From NCBI GenBank assembly GCA_947632455.1, contig CANRPK010000006.1, positions 1 through 57,660 of the forward strand: a DNA stretch of 57,660 nucleotides, in the 5' to 3' direction. The position numbers were made by a program, and so were the translations under genes. The notes below the pieces were generated by a model. It did not search any database, was not told the origin of the DNA, and saw nothing but the letters and a program-made list of their open reading frames with translations. The DNA comes from an uncultured Bacilli bacterium (GTDB lineage: Bacteria > Bacillota_I > Bacilli_A > RF39 > UBA660). Shown here one piece after another: positions 12,079 through 21,347 of this stretch; position 1 is the stretch's first letter, and the number at the start of each line of letters is the position of its first letter.

Positions 12079-12531
12079 ATGCTATATGAACGATTAAGAT
12101 TTATACGAGAACAGCACGAAATGACACAAACAGACTTAGCTAAAAAATTAGGCATTACAAAATCAGGATACTGCCGATATGAAAATGAAACAGATATTAT
12201 ACCTATTAAACACTTAATCATAATATCTGATACTTTTAATGTACCAATAGATTACATTTTTTCTCTTACTAATACCCTTCAATATGAAAATACCAATAAA
12301 GGAATAAACCAACAACTATCAGGCCAAAGATTAAAAACTTTTCGCAAAGATGCAAAATTTACTCAAGAAAAATTAGCTGAAATTTTAAATGTAGCTAGAA
12401 CAATAATATCAAAGTATGAAAAAGGAGAATACCCAATAGCTACACATACCCTATACACAATTTGCAAAAAATATAATATCTCTGCCGATTATCTATTAGG
12501 AAAAATAGACACTCCTAAATATTTAAAATAA
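12079..12531 (+). CDS. tandem-HTH Xre-family regulator
   Basis: A 150-residue protein made of two Xre/Cro helix-turn-helix domains in a row, about residues 4-60 and 78-135, each with the Q-x-x-(L/T) (A/V)..LG..(K/R)S or R motif. The end, YNISADYLLGK, is nearly identical to that of the second tandem regulator at 14.3 kb. It is divergent from VP-A and shares its 156-base upstream region, so it probably controls VP-A and itself. No ligand or protease domain is present. Confidence 0.88.
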   Translation: MLYERLRFIREQHEMTQTDLAKKLGITKSGYCRYENETDIIPIKHLIIISDTFNVPIDYIFSLTNTLQYENTNKGINQQLSGQRLKTFRKDAKFTQEKLAEILNVARTIISKYEKGEYPIATHTLYTICKKYNISADYLLGKIDTPKYLK

Positions 12532-12539
12532 TATAAAAA

Positions 12540-12559
12540 GAATACCAAAAAAGGTATTC
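12540..12559 (+). terminator. inverted repeat after the first tandem Xre gene
   Basis: GAATACC and GGTATTC with a six-base loop, eight bases past the stop. The stem is short and the tail is A-rich, so termination strength is uncertain. Confidence 0.45.
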
Positions 12560-12570
12560 AAAAATAATAA

Positions 12571-12610
12571 ATATGCCTATACTTGGAATAAGAAAGCAGT
12601 ATAGGCATAT
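12571..12610. repeat. conserved 3' hairpin of VP-B
   Basis: A perfect 13-base inverted repeat (ATATGCCTATACT and its complement) encloses a 14-base loop, three bases from the VP-B stop. The loop sequence is the same as in the hairpin behind VP-D, 38 kb away, although loops are normally free to drift. Confidence 0.8.
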
Positions 12611-12612
12611 TT

Positions 12613-14127
12613 TTATATATTTGTTTTTACTACAAATGGATTATTAGATTTACCAGTACCTCCACTAAATTCAATATCAGCATTTAGATTTATTACTGGA
12701 CGCACACCAGAAAGGCTATGCACACCAGCGGTGTGGATGTTACCAGCTGCAAGCACATCGAACACGGCTGCCCAACCTTCGGGATAATTGTGAACTGGAG
12801 ACATTGACCAATAATATTGGTTTGTGTATAACCAATAATTAGTAGAAGTTGTACCTCCAAAGCCTCCTGCCATCACTACTTCATCAACCATAATTAATCC
12901 TACTGGATTTGGAAGTACTCCGTTACCTCTATTTGAGCCGATAGTCGTAAATAAATCCCTTTTTAAAGCTACTGGATCTATTTCATTAAAACTACTAAAG
13001 CCTTCTTCTTCTGAAGGATTTGTTTCTGGCATTTCTACTCCACATTTTAAAGTTGAATATTGAGTTTTCCTCCAAGAATTCTTTGCAAATAACCTTGCTG
13101 ATGGGGCATATCCTGTTCCACTTTGTCCAGTTCCATCTCCGGTGTAATTATTCATAACGTTTTTAACTACGGTTCGATCATTACACCATCCTGTATTTCC
13201 ACTTAAATATTTAGTATAATTGGTCATTGCCCCTATTCCAGTATACCAACTATCAACAGCTTTGGCTATATCACTAGGAGTGGAATTTGAATGAGTTTCT
13301 TCATATGTTGGATCTTCTTCACCTTTATCTGCTTTGGATGTTCCATAATAATATCCTACATAGGTGTTATCATCATTTGGTACAGACTTATAAGCAATGC
13401 CATCTACAGCGTTTGTGGTTGTTCCTGTTGTTTCTGTACAATTTGGTGTTGCACATTGGAATATCATTCTTAATGTGCCATCTCCATTTATCCTGATTAT
13501 CCTCCATGTATGATTGGCAAATGTTACCCAATTATTTACATCATTATTATTTCCTCTAAATACATAACTTGTTCCATAATTATCTTCGGTTGTATATATC
13601 TTCTCTTTTCCTTCGGGATTTTCTGTACTCTCATCATATGGTCCTGAGAATGAGTTAGGCATAGCTGTTTTTTCATATGTACTTTGTTTTATTGTTTCTA
13701 ATTTTGCTAACATATCTTCGGCTTTATAATCTAAGTCAAAATATATATAACATTTCGTTCCTCTTTTTTTAATATTTCCTACATATATTGCTCCTTCTCT
13801 ATATTCAATTTGAGCATCTTCTACTTTTTGATTACTAACTTCACAATAACTTTTATTACTTAATGTATATTTTTCAGTTGGTACATCATCTATTTGTTTA
13901 TAGCCATTTGTGCTATAACTACTTTCTTGGTACATCGCTATTATATTTAAATCTGCTTTATTATAACTTATATTCCCACTTGCTAGTTCTATACTTTCTG
14001 TATTCCTATATTTTGCTAGGCTTGTTATGTAATTTATTACTATTACTAATATTATTGCTAATATAAATCCTACTACAAATATTGTTTTATTTCTTTTACT
14101 ATCTGTATCTAACCTTTCTATTTTCAT
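12613..14127 (-). CDS. VP-B: exported variable protein, probable DGR target
   Basis: A 504-residue paralogue of VP-A, VP-C and VP-D with the same order of parts: membrane/SipW-like N-terminus (hydrophobic residues 15-36, then AKYRNTESIELASG), conserved core, C-terminal lectin-like module with MSP and GVRPVINL. Its first 97 residues differ from VP-D at only two positions, but the next part diverges, a mosaic pattern that points to gene conversion between family members. Its variable segment contains HNYP and IHT where others differ. It has its own promoter, divergent from the second tandem Xre gene. Confidence 0.85.
   Translation of the reverse strand: MKIERLDTDSKRNKTIFVVGFILAIILVIVINYITSLAKYRNTESIELASGNISYNKADLNIIAMYQESSYSTNGYKQIDDVPTEKYTLSNKSYCEVSNQKVEDAQIEYREGAIYVGNIKKRGTKCYIYFDLDYKAEDMLAKLETIKQSTYEKTAMPNSFSGPYDESTENPEGKEKIYTTEDNYGTSYVFRGNNNDVNNWVTFANHTWRIIRINGDGTLRMIFQCATPNCTETTGTTTNAVDGIAYKSVPNDDNTYVGYYYGTSKADKGEEDPTYEETHSNSTPSDIAKAVDSWYTGIGAMTNYTKYLSGNTGWCNDRTVVKNVMNNYTGDGTGQSGTGYAPSARLFAKNSWRKTQYSTLKCGVEMPETNPSEEEGFSSFNEIDPVALKRDLFTTIGSNRGNGVLPNPVGLIMVDEVVMAGGFGGTTSTNYWLYTNQYYWSMSPVHNYPEGWAAVFDVLAAGNIHTAGVHSLSGVRPVINLNADIEFSGGTGKSNNPFVVKTNI
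12709..12795 (-). repeat. hypervariable segment (VR) of VP-B
   Basis: The 29 codons after the MSP codons. It keeps GTG-TTC, GAT-GTG and GGT-GTG-CGT in register with the other copies, while most other codons differ in the first two bases. Confidence 0.75.
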
Positions 14128-14174
14128 TCTTTTCCCTCTCTCAATATTATTAGAAATTCCTAACTTATATTTAA

Positions 14175-14203
14175 ATTATATACTTTGCTATACTCAAAGT
14201 CAA
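14175..14203 (-). promoter_or_regulatory. sigma-A promoter of VP-B
   Basis: TTGACT and TATAAT with a 17-base spacer, followed by the leader block shared with VP-A. Confidence 0.75.
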
Positions 14204-14265
14204 GAAAAAGTTTCTATTATTCAGACTTAATAAAAAGAAAGATAGAAGTAATTTATAATTTAAAC

Positions 14266-14271
14266 GGTGAT
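14266..14271 (+). promoter_or_regulatory. GGTGAT ribosome binding site deciding a GTG start
   Basis: GGTGAT lies five bases before GTG 14277. There is no upstream ATG in frame, so this element supports the GTG start. Confidence 0.45.
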
Positions 14272-14276
14272 TAAAA

Positions 14277-14759
14277 GTGGATTTAAGCAATACCTTAAAA
14301 AAGTTTTTTGAAGAAATAAAAGTAGTTCAAAACATAACCGCAACAAGCATTGCCAATTCTTTAAACATTTCCAAAAAAACCTTATCTAATTACATAAATG
14401 GAGATGCTTACATCCCACTTGAACATCTAAATACCATTAGTAACATTTTAAATATCTCTGTTGATTATATATTAGAATTATCTGACATAAAGCTACCCAA
14501 AAAAATCAAAAAAATCGATAATCTAAATGCTATCGATATTGGTACAAGACTAAAAAGTATTAGAAAAGAATTAAAACTAACCCAAGAAGAACTAGCTAAA
14601 ACTATTGGTATCAATAAATCTAGTATTAGCAAATATGAAAGTGGTAAAAATCTTATTCTTACCATATCTCTTTATACAATATGTAAAAAATATAATATCT
14701 CTGCCGATTATTTATTAGGTAAAACCGATAAACCTATTTATTTAAAAGAAACCAATTAG
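14277..14759 (+). CDS. tandem-HTH Xre-family regulator
   Basis: A 160-residue protein with a GTG start and two Xre HTH domains, about residues 10-65 and 83-142. The second domain (TQEELAKTIGINKSSISKYE) is the better match to the family. It resembles the regulator at 12.1 kb, mostly in the second domain. It is divergent from VP-B and probably represses or activates VP-B from the shared 149-base region. It ends convergent with trpS. Confidence 0.87.
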   Translation: MDLSNTLKKFFEEIKVVQNITATSIANSLNISKKTLSNYINGDAYIPLEHLNTISNILNISVDYILELSDIKLPKKIKKIDNLNAIDIGTRLKSIRKELKLTQEELAKTIGINKSSISKYESGKNLILTISLYTICKKYNISADYLLGKTDKPIYLKETN

Positions 14760-14778
14760 CAAATCTAATTGGCTTTTT
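14752..14778 (+). terminator. terminator between the second tandem Xre gene and trpS
   Basis: CCAATTAG and CTAATTGG form a perfect eight-base stem with a five-base loop, followed by CTTTTTT. It serves the plus-strand gene and may also act on trpS. Confidence 0.7.
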
Positions 14779-15817
14779 TATCAAAATAATTAATACCTAT
14801 AGCGTCTCTTACTTCTTTTAAAGTATTTTGGGCAACTTTTCGAGCCTTCTTACTACCCTCTTCTAACATATTATAAACTAAATCTATATGTTCTTTATAG
14901 TAAGCTCTTCTTTCTCTCATTGGTTCTAATAATTCTTCAATTATAGCTAGTAAAAATTTTTTTACTTTAACATCACCTAATCCCCCTCTTTGGTAATGTT
15001 CTTTAAGCTCATCTAAATTTTTATATTCCGGTAAATATTTTTTAAAATGTTCATCAGTCGCAAACGCATCTAAATAAGTAAAAACTGTATTGCCTTCTAT
15101 TTTTCCTGGATCTTCTACTCTAATATGATTAGGATCAGTATACATACTCATTACTTTATTTTTTACTTCTTCTTTTGTATCAGATAAATATATACAATTA
15201 TTTAAAGACTTACTCATTTTAGCTTTACCATCTATTCCTGGTAATCTCGTACAAGCTTTATTATCCGCTAAAACAGCCTCGGGTTCTTTTAATATATTTC
15301 CATATAAATTATTAAAAGTATGAACTATTTCTTTACATTGTTCAATTAAAGGTAATTGATCATCCCCGACCGGTACTAAATCTGCTTTAAATGCTGTAAT
15401 ATCCGCAGCTTGACTAATTGGATATGTCAAAAAACCTACTGGCACAGCTTCTTTAAATCCTCTTTCATTTATTTCTGTTTTAATAGTCGGATTTCTTTTT
15501 AATCTTGCTAAAGTAACTAAATTCATATAATGAATAGTAAGCTCTGTTAACTCAGGTATTTGTGATTGCACAAAAAATGTTATTTTATTAGGATCTAAAC
15601 CCACGGCTAAATAATCTAATGCTACTTCTAATAAACTATTTCTTATTTTTTCAGGATTTCTCGCATTATCAGTTAAAGCTTGTAAATCAGCAATAAATAC
15701 ATACATATCATAATTACCTGTATTTTGAAACATAACTCTACTTTTAAGACTACCAACATAATGTCCTAAATGTAATTTTCCTGTTGGTCTATCTCCTGTT
15801 AATATTACTTTTTTCAT
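14765..15817 (-). CDS. trpS: tryptophanyl-tRNA synthetase
   Basis: A class I aminoacyl-tRNA synthetase that charges tRNA-Trp. The ATP-binding HIGH-type motif is GKLHLGHY near residue 13 and the KMSKS loop is AKMSKS near residue 200. The protein has 350 residues, slightly longer than the usual 330. The short leader from the promoter at 15835-15863 leaves no room for a T-box riboswitch, so regulation by uncharged tRNA at the RNA level is unlikely here. Confidence 0.96.
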   Translation of the reverse strand: MKKVILTGDRPTGKLHLGHYVGSLKSRVMFQNTGNYDMYVFIADLQALTDNARNPEKIRNSLLEVALDYLAVGLDPNKITFFVQSQIPELTELTIHYMNLVTLARLKRNPTIKTEINERGFKEAVPVGFLTYPISQAADITAFKADLVPVGDDQLPLIEQCKEIVHTFNNLYGNILKEPEAVLADNKACTRLPGIDGKAKMSKSLNNCIYLSDTKEEVKNKVMSMYTDPNHIRVEDPGKIEGNTVFTYLDAFATDEHFKKYLPEYKNLDELKEHYQRGGLGDVKVKKFLLAIIEELLEPMRERRAYYKEHIDLVYNMLEEGSKKARKVAQNTLKEVRDAIGINYFDKKAN

Positions 15818-15834
15818 TATATACCACCACCCAA

Positions 15835-15863
15835 ATTATACCATGTCCACTCCAATAAGTAAA
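15835..15863 (-). promoter_or_regulatory. sigma-A promoter of trpS
   Basis: TTTACT and TATAAT (preceded by TGG) are 17 bases apart; a GGTGGTGG ribosome binding site follows directly before the start. Confidence 0.6.
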
Positions 15864-15961
15864 TTATAAGCCTTAGTAAAAATAAAAATACCTAATGTCA
15901 AATAATTAAATTTCCAATACTATTTTTCAAAAATTTGCTATAATTATAATAGGTGGTATAT

Positions 15962-17074
15962 ATGGATGATAATAAAGGATTAAAAATAGTCTTAATAGTT
16001 TTAATAGTTTTAACTATTATTGTTTTTGCAGCCATAACATACTTATATGTATTTGATGATAAAGATAATTCTAGTAAATCCAATTATTCTAAGAAAGCTC
16101 AAGAAGTAATGAAAGAATATAATATTTATAATACTATAAATGATAAAGAATATTCTAAAACTTTAGAAGCCATATTAGAAGAAGATTTATATAATAATGC
16201 ATATTTAAATGAATATTATAATATTGATTATAGTTCTATTCCAGATTTTCCTAATATTATAACTAATTTATTAAATAAAGAATATAATAGTAATGAAATA
16301 AACTATATAATTAAGAATTATTCTAAAGATTTAAACATATTATTAGATATGGAACATATAGATATTTTACAATTTAAAGATATAACTAATTTTGATATAA
16401 ATAAATTAGAAAGATATTTACAATATCAAGATAATAATACTGATTATACTTTAGAACAATTAGTAACCTACGTAAATATTGGTCTAGATTTAAAAGGCTA
16501 TTCTAAATATGTAGAATATACCTCTGAAGAAGCTAAAGATTATAGTATATTAGTTAATAAGTATCATAAGTTACCGGATGATTATGAACCTGATGATTTA
16601 GTTTCATTAAGTTACAATTCTACTTATAAGCTAAGAAAAGAAGCAGCTCAAGCTTTTGAAAAGCTTACGGCCGCGGCTGTTTTAGAAAATGTTTATTTCT
16701 ATCCATTTAGCCCTTATCGTTCTTATGAAACCCAGAAAGTTCTTTACAATAGATATGTAGCTCGTGATGGTACTGAAAAAGCTGATACCTATTCTGCTCG
16801 TCCTGGTTTTTCTGAACATCAATTAGGACTTGCCGTAGATGTTCGAAGTTCTACTTTAACCGATAATTTAACTCCTGAACATTATGAATGGATGCTTAAT
16901 AATTCTTATAAATATGGCTTTATAGTTCGTTATCCAAAAGGTAAACAATATATTACCCAATTTATGGAAGAACCATGGCATATTAGATACTTAGGAGTTG
17001 ATCTAGCTACTAAAGTTCATAATTCCGGACTTACCTACGATGAATATTATGATTTATATTTAGAAACTCGTTAA
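15962..17074 (+). CDS. VanY-type D-alanyl-D-alanine carboxypeptidase
   Basis: An M15B zinc peptidase that trims D-Ala from peptidoglycan stem peptides outside the cell. The N-terminus is a membrane anchor (about residues 8-30) with a short cytoplasmic tail. Residues 50-200 form a helical region of unknown function. The catalytic domain carries SEHQLGLAVDV near residue 283 (zinc His and Asp) and EEPWHIRY near residue 335 (catalytic Glu and zinc His). I chose ATG 15962, five bases after AGGTGG, over a GTG at 15953 that lies inside this site. Length is 370 residues. Confidence 0.9.
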   Translation: MDDNKGLKIVLIVLIVLTIIVFAAITYLYVFDDKDNSSKSNYSKKAQEVMKEYNIYNTINDKEYSKTLEAILEEDLYNNAYLNEYYNIDYSSIPDFPNIITNLLNKEYNSNEINYIIKNYSKDLNILLDMEHIDILQFKDITNFDINKLERYLQYQDNNTDYTLEQLVTYVNIGLDLKGYSKYVEYTSEEAKDYSILVNKYHKLPDDYEPDDLVSLSYNSTYKLRKEAAQAFEKLTAAAVLENVYFYPFSPYRSYETQKVLYNRYVARDGTEKADTYSARPGFSEHQLGLAVDVRSSTLTDNLTPEHYEWMLNNSYKYGFIVRYPKGKQYITQFMEEPWHIRYLGVDLATKVHNSGLTYDEYYDLYLETR

Positions 17075-17086
17075 GAGTTTTTTTTA
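17064..17086 (+). terminator. terminator of the carboxypeptidase gene
   Basis: AAACTC and GAGTTT form a short stem over the stop codon, followed by a T-run. Confidence 0.6.
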
Positions 17087-17110
17087 TAAAAAAAACTACC
17101 TATTGGTAGT
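17087..17110 (-). terminator. terminator of the small gene downstream of rplQ
   Basis: On the minus strand, ACTACC and GGTAGT form a stem with a four-base loop and are followed by eight T. Confidence 0.65.
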
Positions 17111-17112
17111 AA

Positions 17113-17370
17113 TTATCTAATTAAATCAGTTGGTAAACTATTTTCTTTGTTTTCTTCTTCTGTCTTAATTTTAGCTGTATCTAAGCTCATTAATTCCATA
17201 GCTCTATTATAAAGTGCTATCGCTTGTGGTTTTTTCTCTGGAGCTTGCATTACCATAAAATTAGCCGCAGATAATAAATTTTGAGCAAAAGTTAAATCTT
17301 GCATACTATCTAACTTATTACTAATTTTACTTAACTGATTAAATAATATATCTAAATTTTCCTCATTCAT
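17113..17370 (-). CDS. small protein of unknown function
   Basis: An 85-residue, mostly helical protein with a good AGGAGG site and ATG start. I do not recognise the family. The first 60 residues look like two amphipathic helices (leucine and isoleucine spaced by three or four) with a short Met-rich stretch, and the last 20 are polar and probably disordered. It lies downstream of the ribosomal cluster terminator, so it is probably a separate unit with its own weak promoter near 17.39 kb. Confidence 0.6.
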   Translation of the reverse strand: MNEENLDILFNQLSKISNKLDSMQDLTFAQNLLSAANFMVMQAPEKKPQAIALYNRAMELMSLDTAKIKTEEENKENSLPTDLIR

Positions 17371-17409
17371 TCTATATACCTCCTATAATAATTATAAATT
17401 ATTCATATA

Positions 17410-17440
17410 AAAAAAGTCTAGTAAAAAACCTTTACTAGAC
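17410..17440 (-). terminator. terminator of the ribosomal protein cluster
   Basis: On the minus strand, GTCTAGTAAA and TTTACTAGAC make a perfect ten-base stem followed by a T-run, 13 bases after the rplQ stop. It marks the end of the 14-kb transcript from rpsJ. Confidence 0.85.
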
Positions 17441-17452
17441 AATTATTTTATA

Positions 17453-17794
17453 TTAAACTAATTCAAGTTTAACAGCTAAAGCATCATCACCAACACGTTC
17501 TTTTAGTTTAATAATTCTAGTATAACCACCATTACGTGTTTCATAACGTTTAGCAAGTTCATTAAATACTTTATTTACTACATCAGCATCATTATATAAA
17601 AATGCTAATGCTTTTCTTCTTGCTACTAAAGTACCTTTCTTTCCATAAGTAATCATTTTATCAACAAATTTTCTTACTTCCTTAGCTCTTGCTTCAGTTG
17701 TAACTACAGATTCATTCATAATTACATCACGAGTAATATTAGCAAGGACGCTTCTTCTTTGTCTTGATTCTCTACTTAATTTTCTATATAACAT
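17453..17794 (-). CDS. rplQ: 50S ribosomal protein L17
   Basis: L17, 113 residues, lies near the polypeptide exit tunnel. The N-terminal block (MLYRKLSRESRQRR) and the TTEARAKEVRKFVDKMI stretch are characteristic. It is the last gene of the ribosomal cluster, 12 bases after rpoA. Downstream genes found in many Bacilli (ecfA, ecfT, truA, rplM, rpsI) are absent here. Confidence 0.97.
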   Translation of the reverse strand: MLYRKLSRESRQRRSVLANITRDVIMNESVVTTEARAKEVRKFVDKMITYGKKGTLVARRKALAFLYNDADVVNKVFNELAKRYETRNGGYTRIIKLKERVGDDALAVKLELV

Positions 17795-17806
17795 AATTTA
17801 GCCTCC

Positions 17807-18751
17807 TTAATCGCGGAACTTAAGTCCCATTTCTGCTACTTTATCTAAAACTTCTTTAAGGGATTTCTTACCTAAATTCCGTATTTTAGTAACTTCCACT
17901 TCTCTTTTTGAAATAAGATCTTGAACTGTATGAATACCAGCTCTCTTTAAGCAGTTATAAGCTCTAACTGAGAACTCAATCTCTTCAATAGGAGTTTCTA
18001 AAGTCTTAGTTATAGTATCAACCTTCTTTTCTTGCATTAAACCAGTAACATCACTTATTGCATTTAAATCAGCAATAATATTAAAATGCTCTATTAAAAT
18101 TCTTGCTGCTAAAGCCATAGCTTCTTCTGGAGTCATACTACCATCAGTATTTATTTCCATTGTTAACTTATCATAATTTTCATTTTGACCTACACGTGTA
18201 GATTCAACTTCATATTTAACAAGTTCAATCGGAGAATAATTAGAATCAATAGCAATTACTCCTACTTTATTTTCTGCAAATAATTTTTTATTTTCTTTAG
18301 CATCAACATAGCCTTTACCATTAAATACGGTAACTTCCATATCAATCTTACCGCCAGCTACTAAGTTACAAATAACTAAATCTGGATTAATAACATCTAC
18401 ATCGGCATTTGCTTCAAAATCTCCAGCTGTAACTGGTCCTTCAGTATCTTTAAATAATCTTAAAGTTTTAACTTCTTCTGTATGATTTTTAACAACCATG
18501 TTTTTTAAAGCTAAAACAATACTTGTTACATCTTCAACTACTCCATCAATTTTTTGGAATTCATGTAAAACACCTTCAATTTTTACAGAAGTAATTGCAC
18601 TTCCTGGTAAACTTGATAACATAACTCTTCTTAGTGCATTTCCAATAGTTGTTCCAAATCCTCTTTCAAGGGGTTCTAATTCAAATTTTCCATAATGATT
18701 GCTTTCTTGATACTCAGCAATCCTATATTCTGGTTTTTCAAAACTAATCAT
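17807..18751 (-). CDS. rpoA: RNA polymerase alpha subunit
   Basis: The alpha subunit, 314 residues, a normal length. The N-terminal domain for dimerisation and assembly includes GFGTTIGNALRRVMLSSLPG near residue 32. A linker near residue 230 leads to the C-terminal domain with its helix-hairpin-helix region (RAYNCLKRAGIHTVQDL, LGKKSL), which contacts UP elements and activators. It lies between rpsK and rplQ as in nearly all Bacilli. Confidence 0.98.
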   Translation of the reverse strand: MISFEKPEYRIAEYQESNHYGKFELEPLERGFGTTIGNALRRVMLSSLPGSAITSVKIEGVLHEFQKIDGVVEDVTSIVLALKNMVVKNHTEEVKTLRLFKDTEGPVTAGDFEANADVDVINPDLVICNLVAGGKIDMEVTVFNGKGYVDAKENKKLFAENKVGVIAIDSNYSPIELVKYEVESTRVGQNENYDKLTMEINTDGSMTPEEAMALAARILIEHFNIIADLNAISDVTGLMQEKKVDTITKTLETPIEEIEFSVRAYNCLKRAGIHTVQDLISKREVEVTKIRNLGKKSLKEVLDKVAEMGLKFRD

Positions 18752-18778
18752 ATTCTAATAACCCTTTCTTTTTCACAA

Positions 18779-19162
18779 TTATTTTCTAGGACGTTTTGGT
18801 GGACGACAACCATTATGTGGTACTGGTGTCTCATCAGTAATTGATAAGATTTCAAGTCCGGCACTTTGTAAAGATCTGATTGCAGTTTCACGACCAGCAC
18901 CTAAACCTTTAACAACAACATCAACTTTTTTAACACCTTGATCCATAGCAGCTTTACCAGCAGCTTCAGCACTCATACCTGCTGCAAATGGAGTTTTCTT
19001 TTTACTTCCTTTATATCCAATAGTACCACTTGATGCCCAAGCAATAACACTACCATCTTTTTCTGTAATAGTAACAATCGTATTATTGTAAGTAGAATTA
19101 ATATGAGCAACAGCTTCAGGAATATTCTTCTTTACTTTTCTTTTTCTTCTATTATATGCCAT
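18779..19162 (-). CDS. rpsK: 30S ribosomal protein S11
   Basis: S11 lines the platform of the small subunit near the E-site mRNA. The 127-residue protein shows the [20 protein letters not shown] block near residue 20 and the conserved end [13 protein letters not shown]. It lies 11 bases downstream of rpsM. Confidence 0.97.
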   Translation of the reverse strand: MAYNRRKRKVKKNIPEAVAHINSTYNNTIVTITEKDGSVIAWASSGTIGYKGSKKKTPFAAGMSAEAAGKAAMDQGVKKVDVVVKGLGAGRETAIRSLQSAGLEILSITDETPVPHNGCRPPKRPRK

Positions 19163-19173
19163 AAATTAACCTC

Positions 19174-19548
19174 CTACTTTCCTACTTTTTTCTTGTTAGC
19201 TACAACTTTTCCTCTACCCTTACGAGTATGAGCGTTGCGGTTAGTTCTTTGTCCCCTTACTGGAAGACCTTTTTTATGTCTAACTCCTTGATAGCAACCA
19301 ATTTCCATTTTATTTTTAATATTCATTTGCACTACTCTACGTAAATCACCTTCAACGACATGATTATCTACTTCTTTTCTTAAACGTGCAATTTCATCTT
19401 CAGTTAAATCTTTAACTTTAGTTGCGGGATTAACTCCGGCAGCTTCACAAATTGTTTTTCCTAAATTATTACCAATACCATAAATTGCAGTAAGTCCTAC
19501 AAATACTTGCTTTTCGCTTGGTAATTCAATATTTTTTATACGTGCCAT
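19174..19548 (-). CDS. rpsM: 30S ribosomal protein S13
   Basis: S13 sits at the head of the small subunit and contacts the P-site tRNA and L5. The 124-residue protein has the helix-hairpin-helix [16 protein letters not shown] near residue 17 and the basic tail [16 protein letters not shown]. Confidence 0.97.
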   Translation of the reverse strand: MARIKNIELPSEKQVFVGLTAIYGIGNNLGKTICEAAGVNPATKVKDLTEDEIARLRKEVDNHVVEGDLRRVVQMNIKNKMEIGCYQGVRHKKGLPVRGQRTNRNAHTRKGRGKVVANKKKVGK

Positions 19549-19562
19549 AATTACCTCCTTAA

Positions 19563-19676
19563 TTAGCCTTGAGTTTGTTTGTGTTTAGGATTATCACAAA
19601 TAACCATAACCTTACCTTTTCTTTTAATTATTTTGCACTTTTTACAAATCTTTTTTACTGATGGTCTAACTTTCAT
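19563..19676 (-). CDS. rpmJ: 50S ribosomal protein L36
   Basis: A 37-residue protein that fills the gap between infA and rpsM. It begins [15 protein letters not shown] and ends HKQTQG, with zinc ligands Cys11, Cys14, Cys27 and His32, the zinc-binding form of L36. It follows an AGGTAT-type site 13 bases after infA. Confidence 0.96.
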   Translation of the reverse strand: MKVRPSVKKICKKCKIIKRKGKVMVICDNPKHKQTQG

Positions 19677-19689
19677 TATAATACCTCCA

Positions 19690-19941
19690 TTATCTTTTAT
19701 TCCATGTTATACGCCCACGTGTTAAATCATAAGGCGAAAGTTCTATTGTTACCGTATCACCTGGTAGAATACGAATCATATTTACTCGCATTTTACCAGA
19801 AACGTAGGCTTTTACAGTAAATCCATTTGAAAGTTCTACTAAATAATCAGAACCCTTTAAGACTTCGATTACTTTACCTTCAACTTCAATTTTTTCTTCT
19901 TTATTCTGACTAACATTATTTTTATTCTTATTTTTCGTCAT
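19690..19941 (-). CDS. infA: translation initiation factor IF-1
   Basis: A single OB-fold protein that occupies the A site during initiation. The core starts at [12 protein letters not shown] (near residue 17). The N-terminal 15 residues are a Lys/Asn-rich extension, making the product 83 residues instead of about 72. I chose ATG 19941, preceded by GGGAG, rather than the GTG just upstream. The start overlaps the end of map by 14 bases. Confidence 0.94.
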   Translation of the reverse strand: MTKNKNKNNVSQNKEEKIEVEGKVIEVLKGSDYLVELSNGFTVKAYVSGKMRVNMIRILPGDTVTIELSPYDLTRGRITWNKR

Positions 19942-20692
19942 CACAAATTTCTCCCGTTAAAATTTTATAACCATCTTTCGTTACCGCAACCGTATGTTCA
20001 AAATGAGCACTAGGAAGTTCATCATCAGTTGAAATAGTCCAATCATCATCATGCATATAAACATATCTTTCCCCTAAATTAAGCATAGGTTCTATTGCTA
20101 TAACCATTCCTGCTTTAAGGGTAACGCCTGTTCCCTCTTTACCATAATTTGGTACATCAGGATCTTCATGAATATCTGTCCCTACTCCATGTCCTACTAA
20201 TTCTTCAACTACTGATAAACCATGAGCATGAGCAAACTTTTCAATAGCCGCTCCTATATCACCTATTTTAGCACCTTCTTTTACTTTACTCAAGCCTATC
20301 ATTAAAGCTTTTTCAGTATTGTTAACTAAATCTCTAACTTCTGGTGCTACCTTTCCAATAATATAAGTTCTAGCCGCATCACTATGATATCCATGTATTT
20401 CTACACCAATATCTATTGATACAATATCACCATTTTTAATTACTCTTGCTCCCGGAATTCCATGTACAACTTCATCATTAATTGAAACACAAATACTTGC
20501 CGGATAACCTTCATAATTTAGAAAAGATGGTCTAGCATTATGTGCGGAAATAAAATCATAAGCAATTTTATCAAGTTCTTTAGTTGTAATTCCAGCTTTT
20601 AAATTCTTTTTAACTTCTTCATGAGTTAAATAATTTAATTTACCAGCTTCTCTCATCAATTCTATTTCTCTCTCACTTTTAATACTAATCAT
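19928..20692 (-). CDS. map: methionine aminopeptidase, type I
   Basis: This enzyme removes N-terminal Met from new proteins. At 254 residues it matches type Ia enzymes without an N-terminal extension. Metal ligands are visible: the two Asp in [17 protein letters not shown] (near residues 93-108), His in [11 protein letters not shown] (near 170), Glu in AIEPM (near 204) and Glu in HFEHTVAVT (near 235). It overlaps adk by eight bases. Confidence 0.97.
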   Translation of the reverse strand: MISIKSEREIELMREAGKLNYLTHEEVKKNLKAGITTKELDKIAYDFISAHNARPSFLNYEGYPASICVSINDEVVHGIPGARVIKNGDIVSIDIGVEIHGYHSDAARTYIIGKVAPEVRDLVNNTEKALMIGLSKVKEGAKIGDIGAAIEKFAHAHGLSVVEELVGHGVGTDIHEDPDVPNYGKEGTGVTLKAGMVIAIEPMLNLGERYVYMHDDDWTISTDDELPSAHFEHTVAVTKDGYKILTGEICDDEK

Positions 20693-21347
20693 TTTTCGCC
20701 TCTTTTATTTTAGATAATATTTCTTTTAATAATATATCTAAATCATCACTAACATTAATTTTACTAAGTAATCCTTTATTTTCATAATAATCAATAATTG
20801 CCTTAGTATTTTCTAAATATGTATTAAACCTAACTCTAAACGTTTCTTCATTATCATCACTTCTTTTTTCTAAAAGAATATGACAATCATCACAAACATT
20901 ATCTTCTTTAGGTCTTAAGTTTATATTATTTAGATTATAAGTTCTTTTACATTTAGGACAAGTTACCCTTCCTAAAACTCTTTTTAAAGCTTGATTTTCT
21001 TCTATATCTAAATATATAACTATATTGTTAGTAACATTATAATTTATCAACATTTCATCAAGACTTTTAGCTTGAGAAAGTGTCCGTGGAAAACCATCTA
21101 AAATAAATGGTTTCCCAACAATACTTCTTAATCTTTCATTAACTAATCTTGTAATAAGCTCATCACTAACTAAAGAACCTTTAGTTATTAAATCATTTAT
21201 TTGATTTCCTAGCTCACTACCACTTTTAATTTCATCTCTTAACAAATCTCCAGTACTTAAATGTTCATATCCAAAATGTTTTACGAGATATTCACTTACT
21301 GTACCCTTACCCGCTGCGGGAGGAGCTATAAAGATGATATTCTTCAT
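20685..21347 (-). CDS. adk: adenylate kinase
   Basis: Adenylate kinase balances AMP, ADP and ATP. The P-loop is PPAAGKGT near residue 9. The LID domain has a four-Cys zinc site (CPKC near residue 128 and CDDC near 150), typical of Gram-positive enzymes. The 220-residue length is normal. It overlaps secY by one base and map by eight. Confidence 0.97.
   Translation of the reverse strand: MKNIIFIAPPAAGKGTVSEYLVKHFGYEHLSTGDLLRDEIKSGSELGNQINDLITKGSLVSDELITRLVNERLRSIVGKPFILDGFPRTLSQAKSLDEMLINYNVTNNIVIYLDIEENQALKRVLGRVTCPKCKRTYNLNNINLRPKEDNVCDDCHILLEKRSDDNEETFRVRFNTYLENTKAIIDYYENKGLLSKINVSDDLDILLKEILSKIKEAKND

Noticed and set aside
15818..15952. T-box riboswitch before trpS
   Set aside because: The promoter lies about 20 bases from the start, and no T-box or specifier hairpin was seen.
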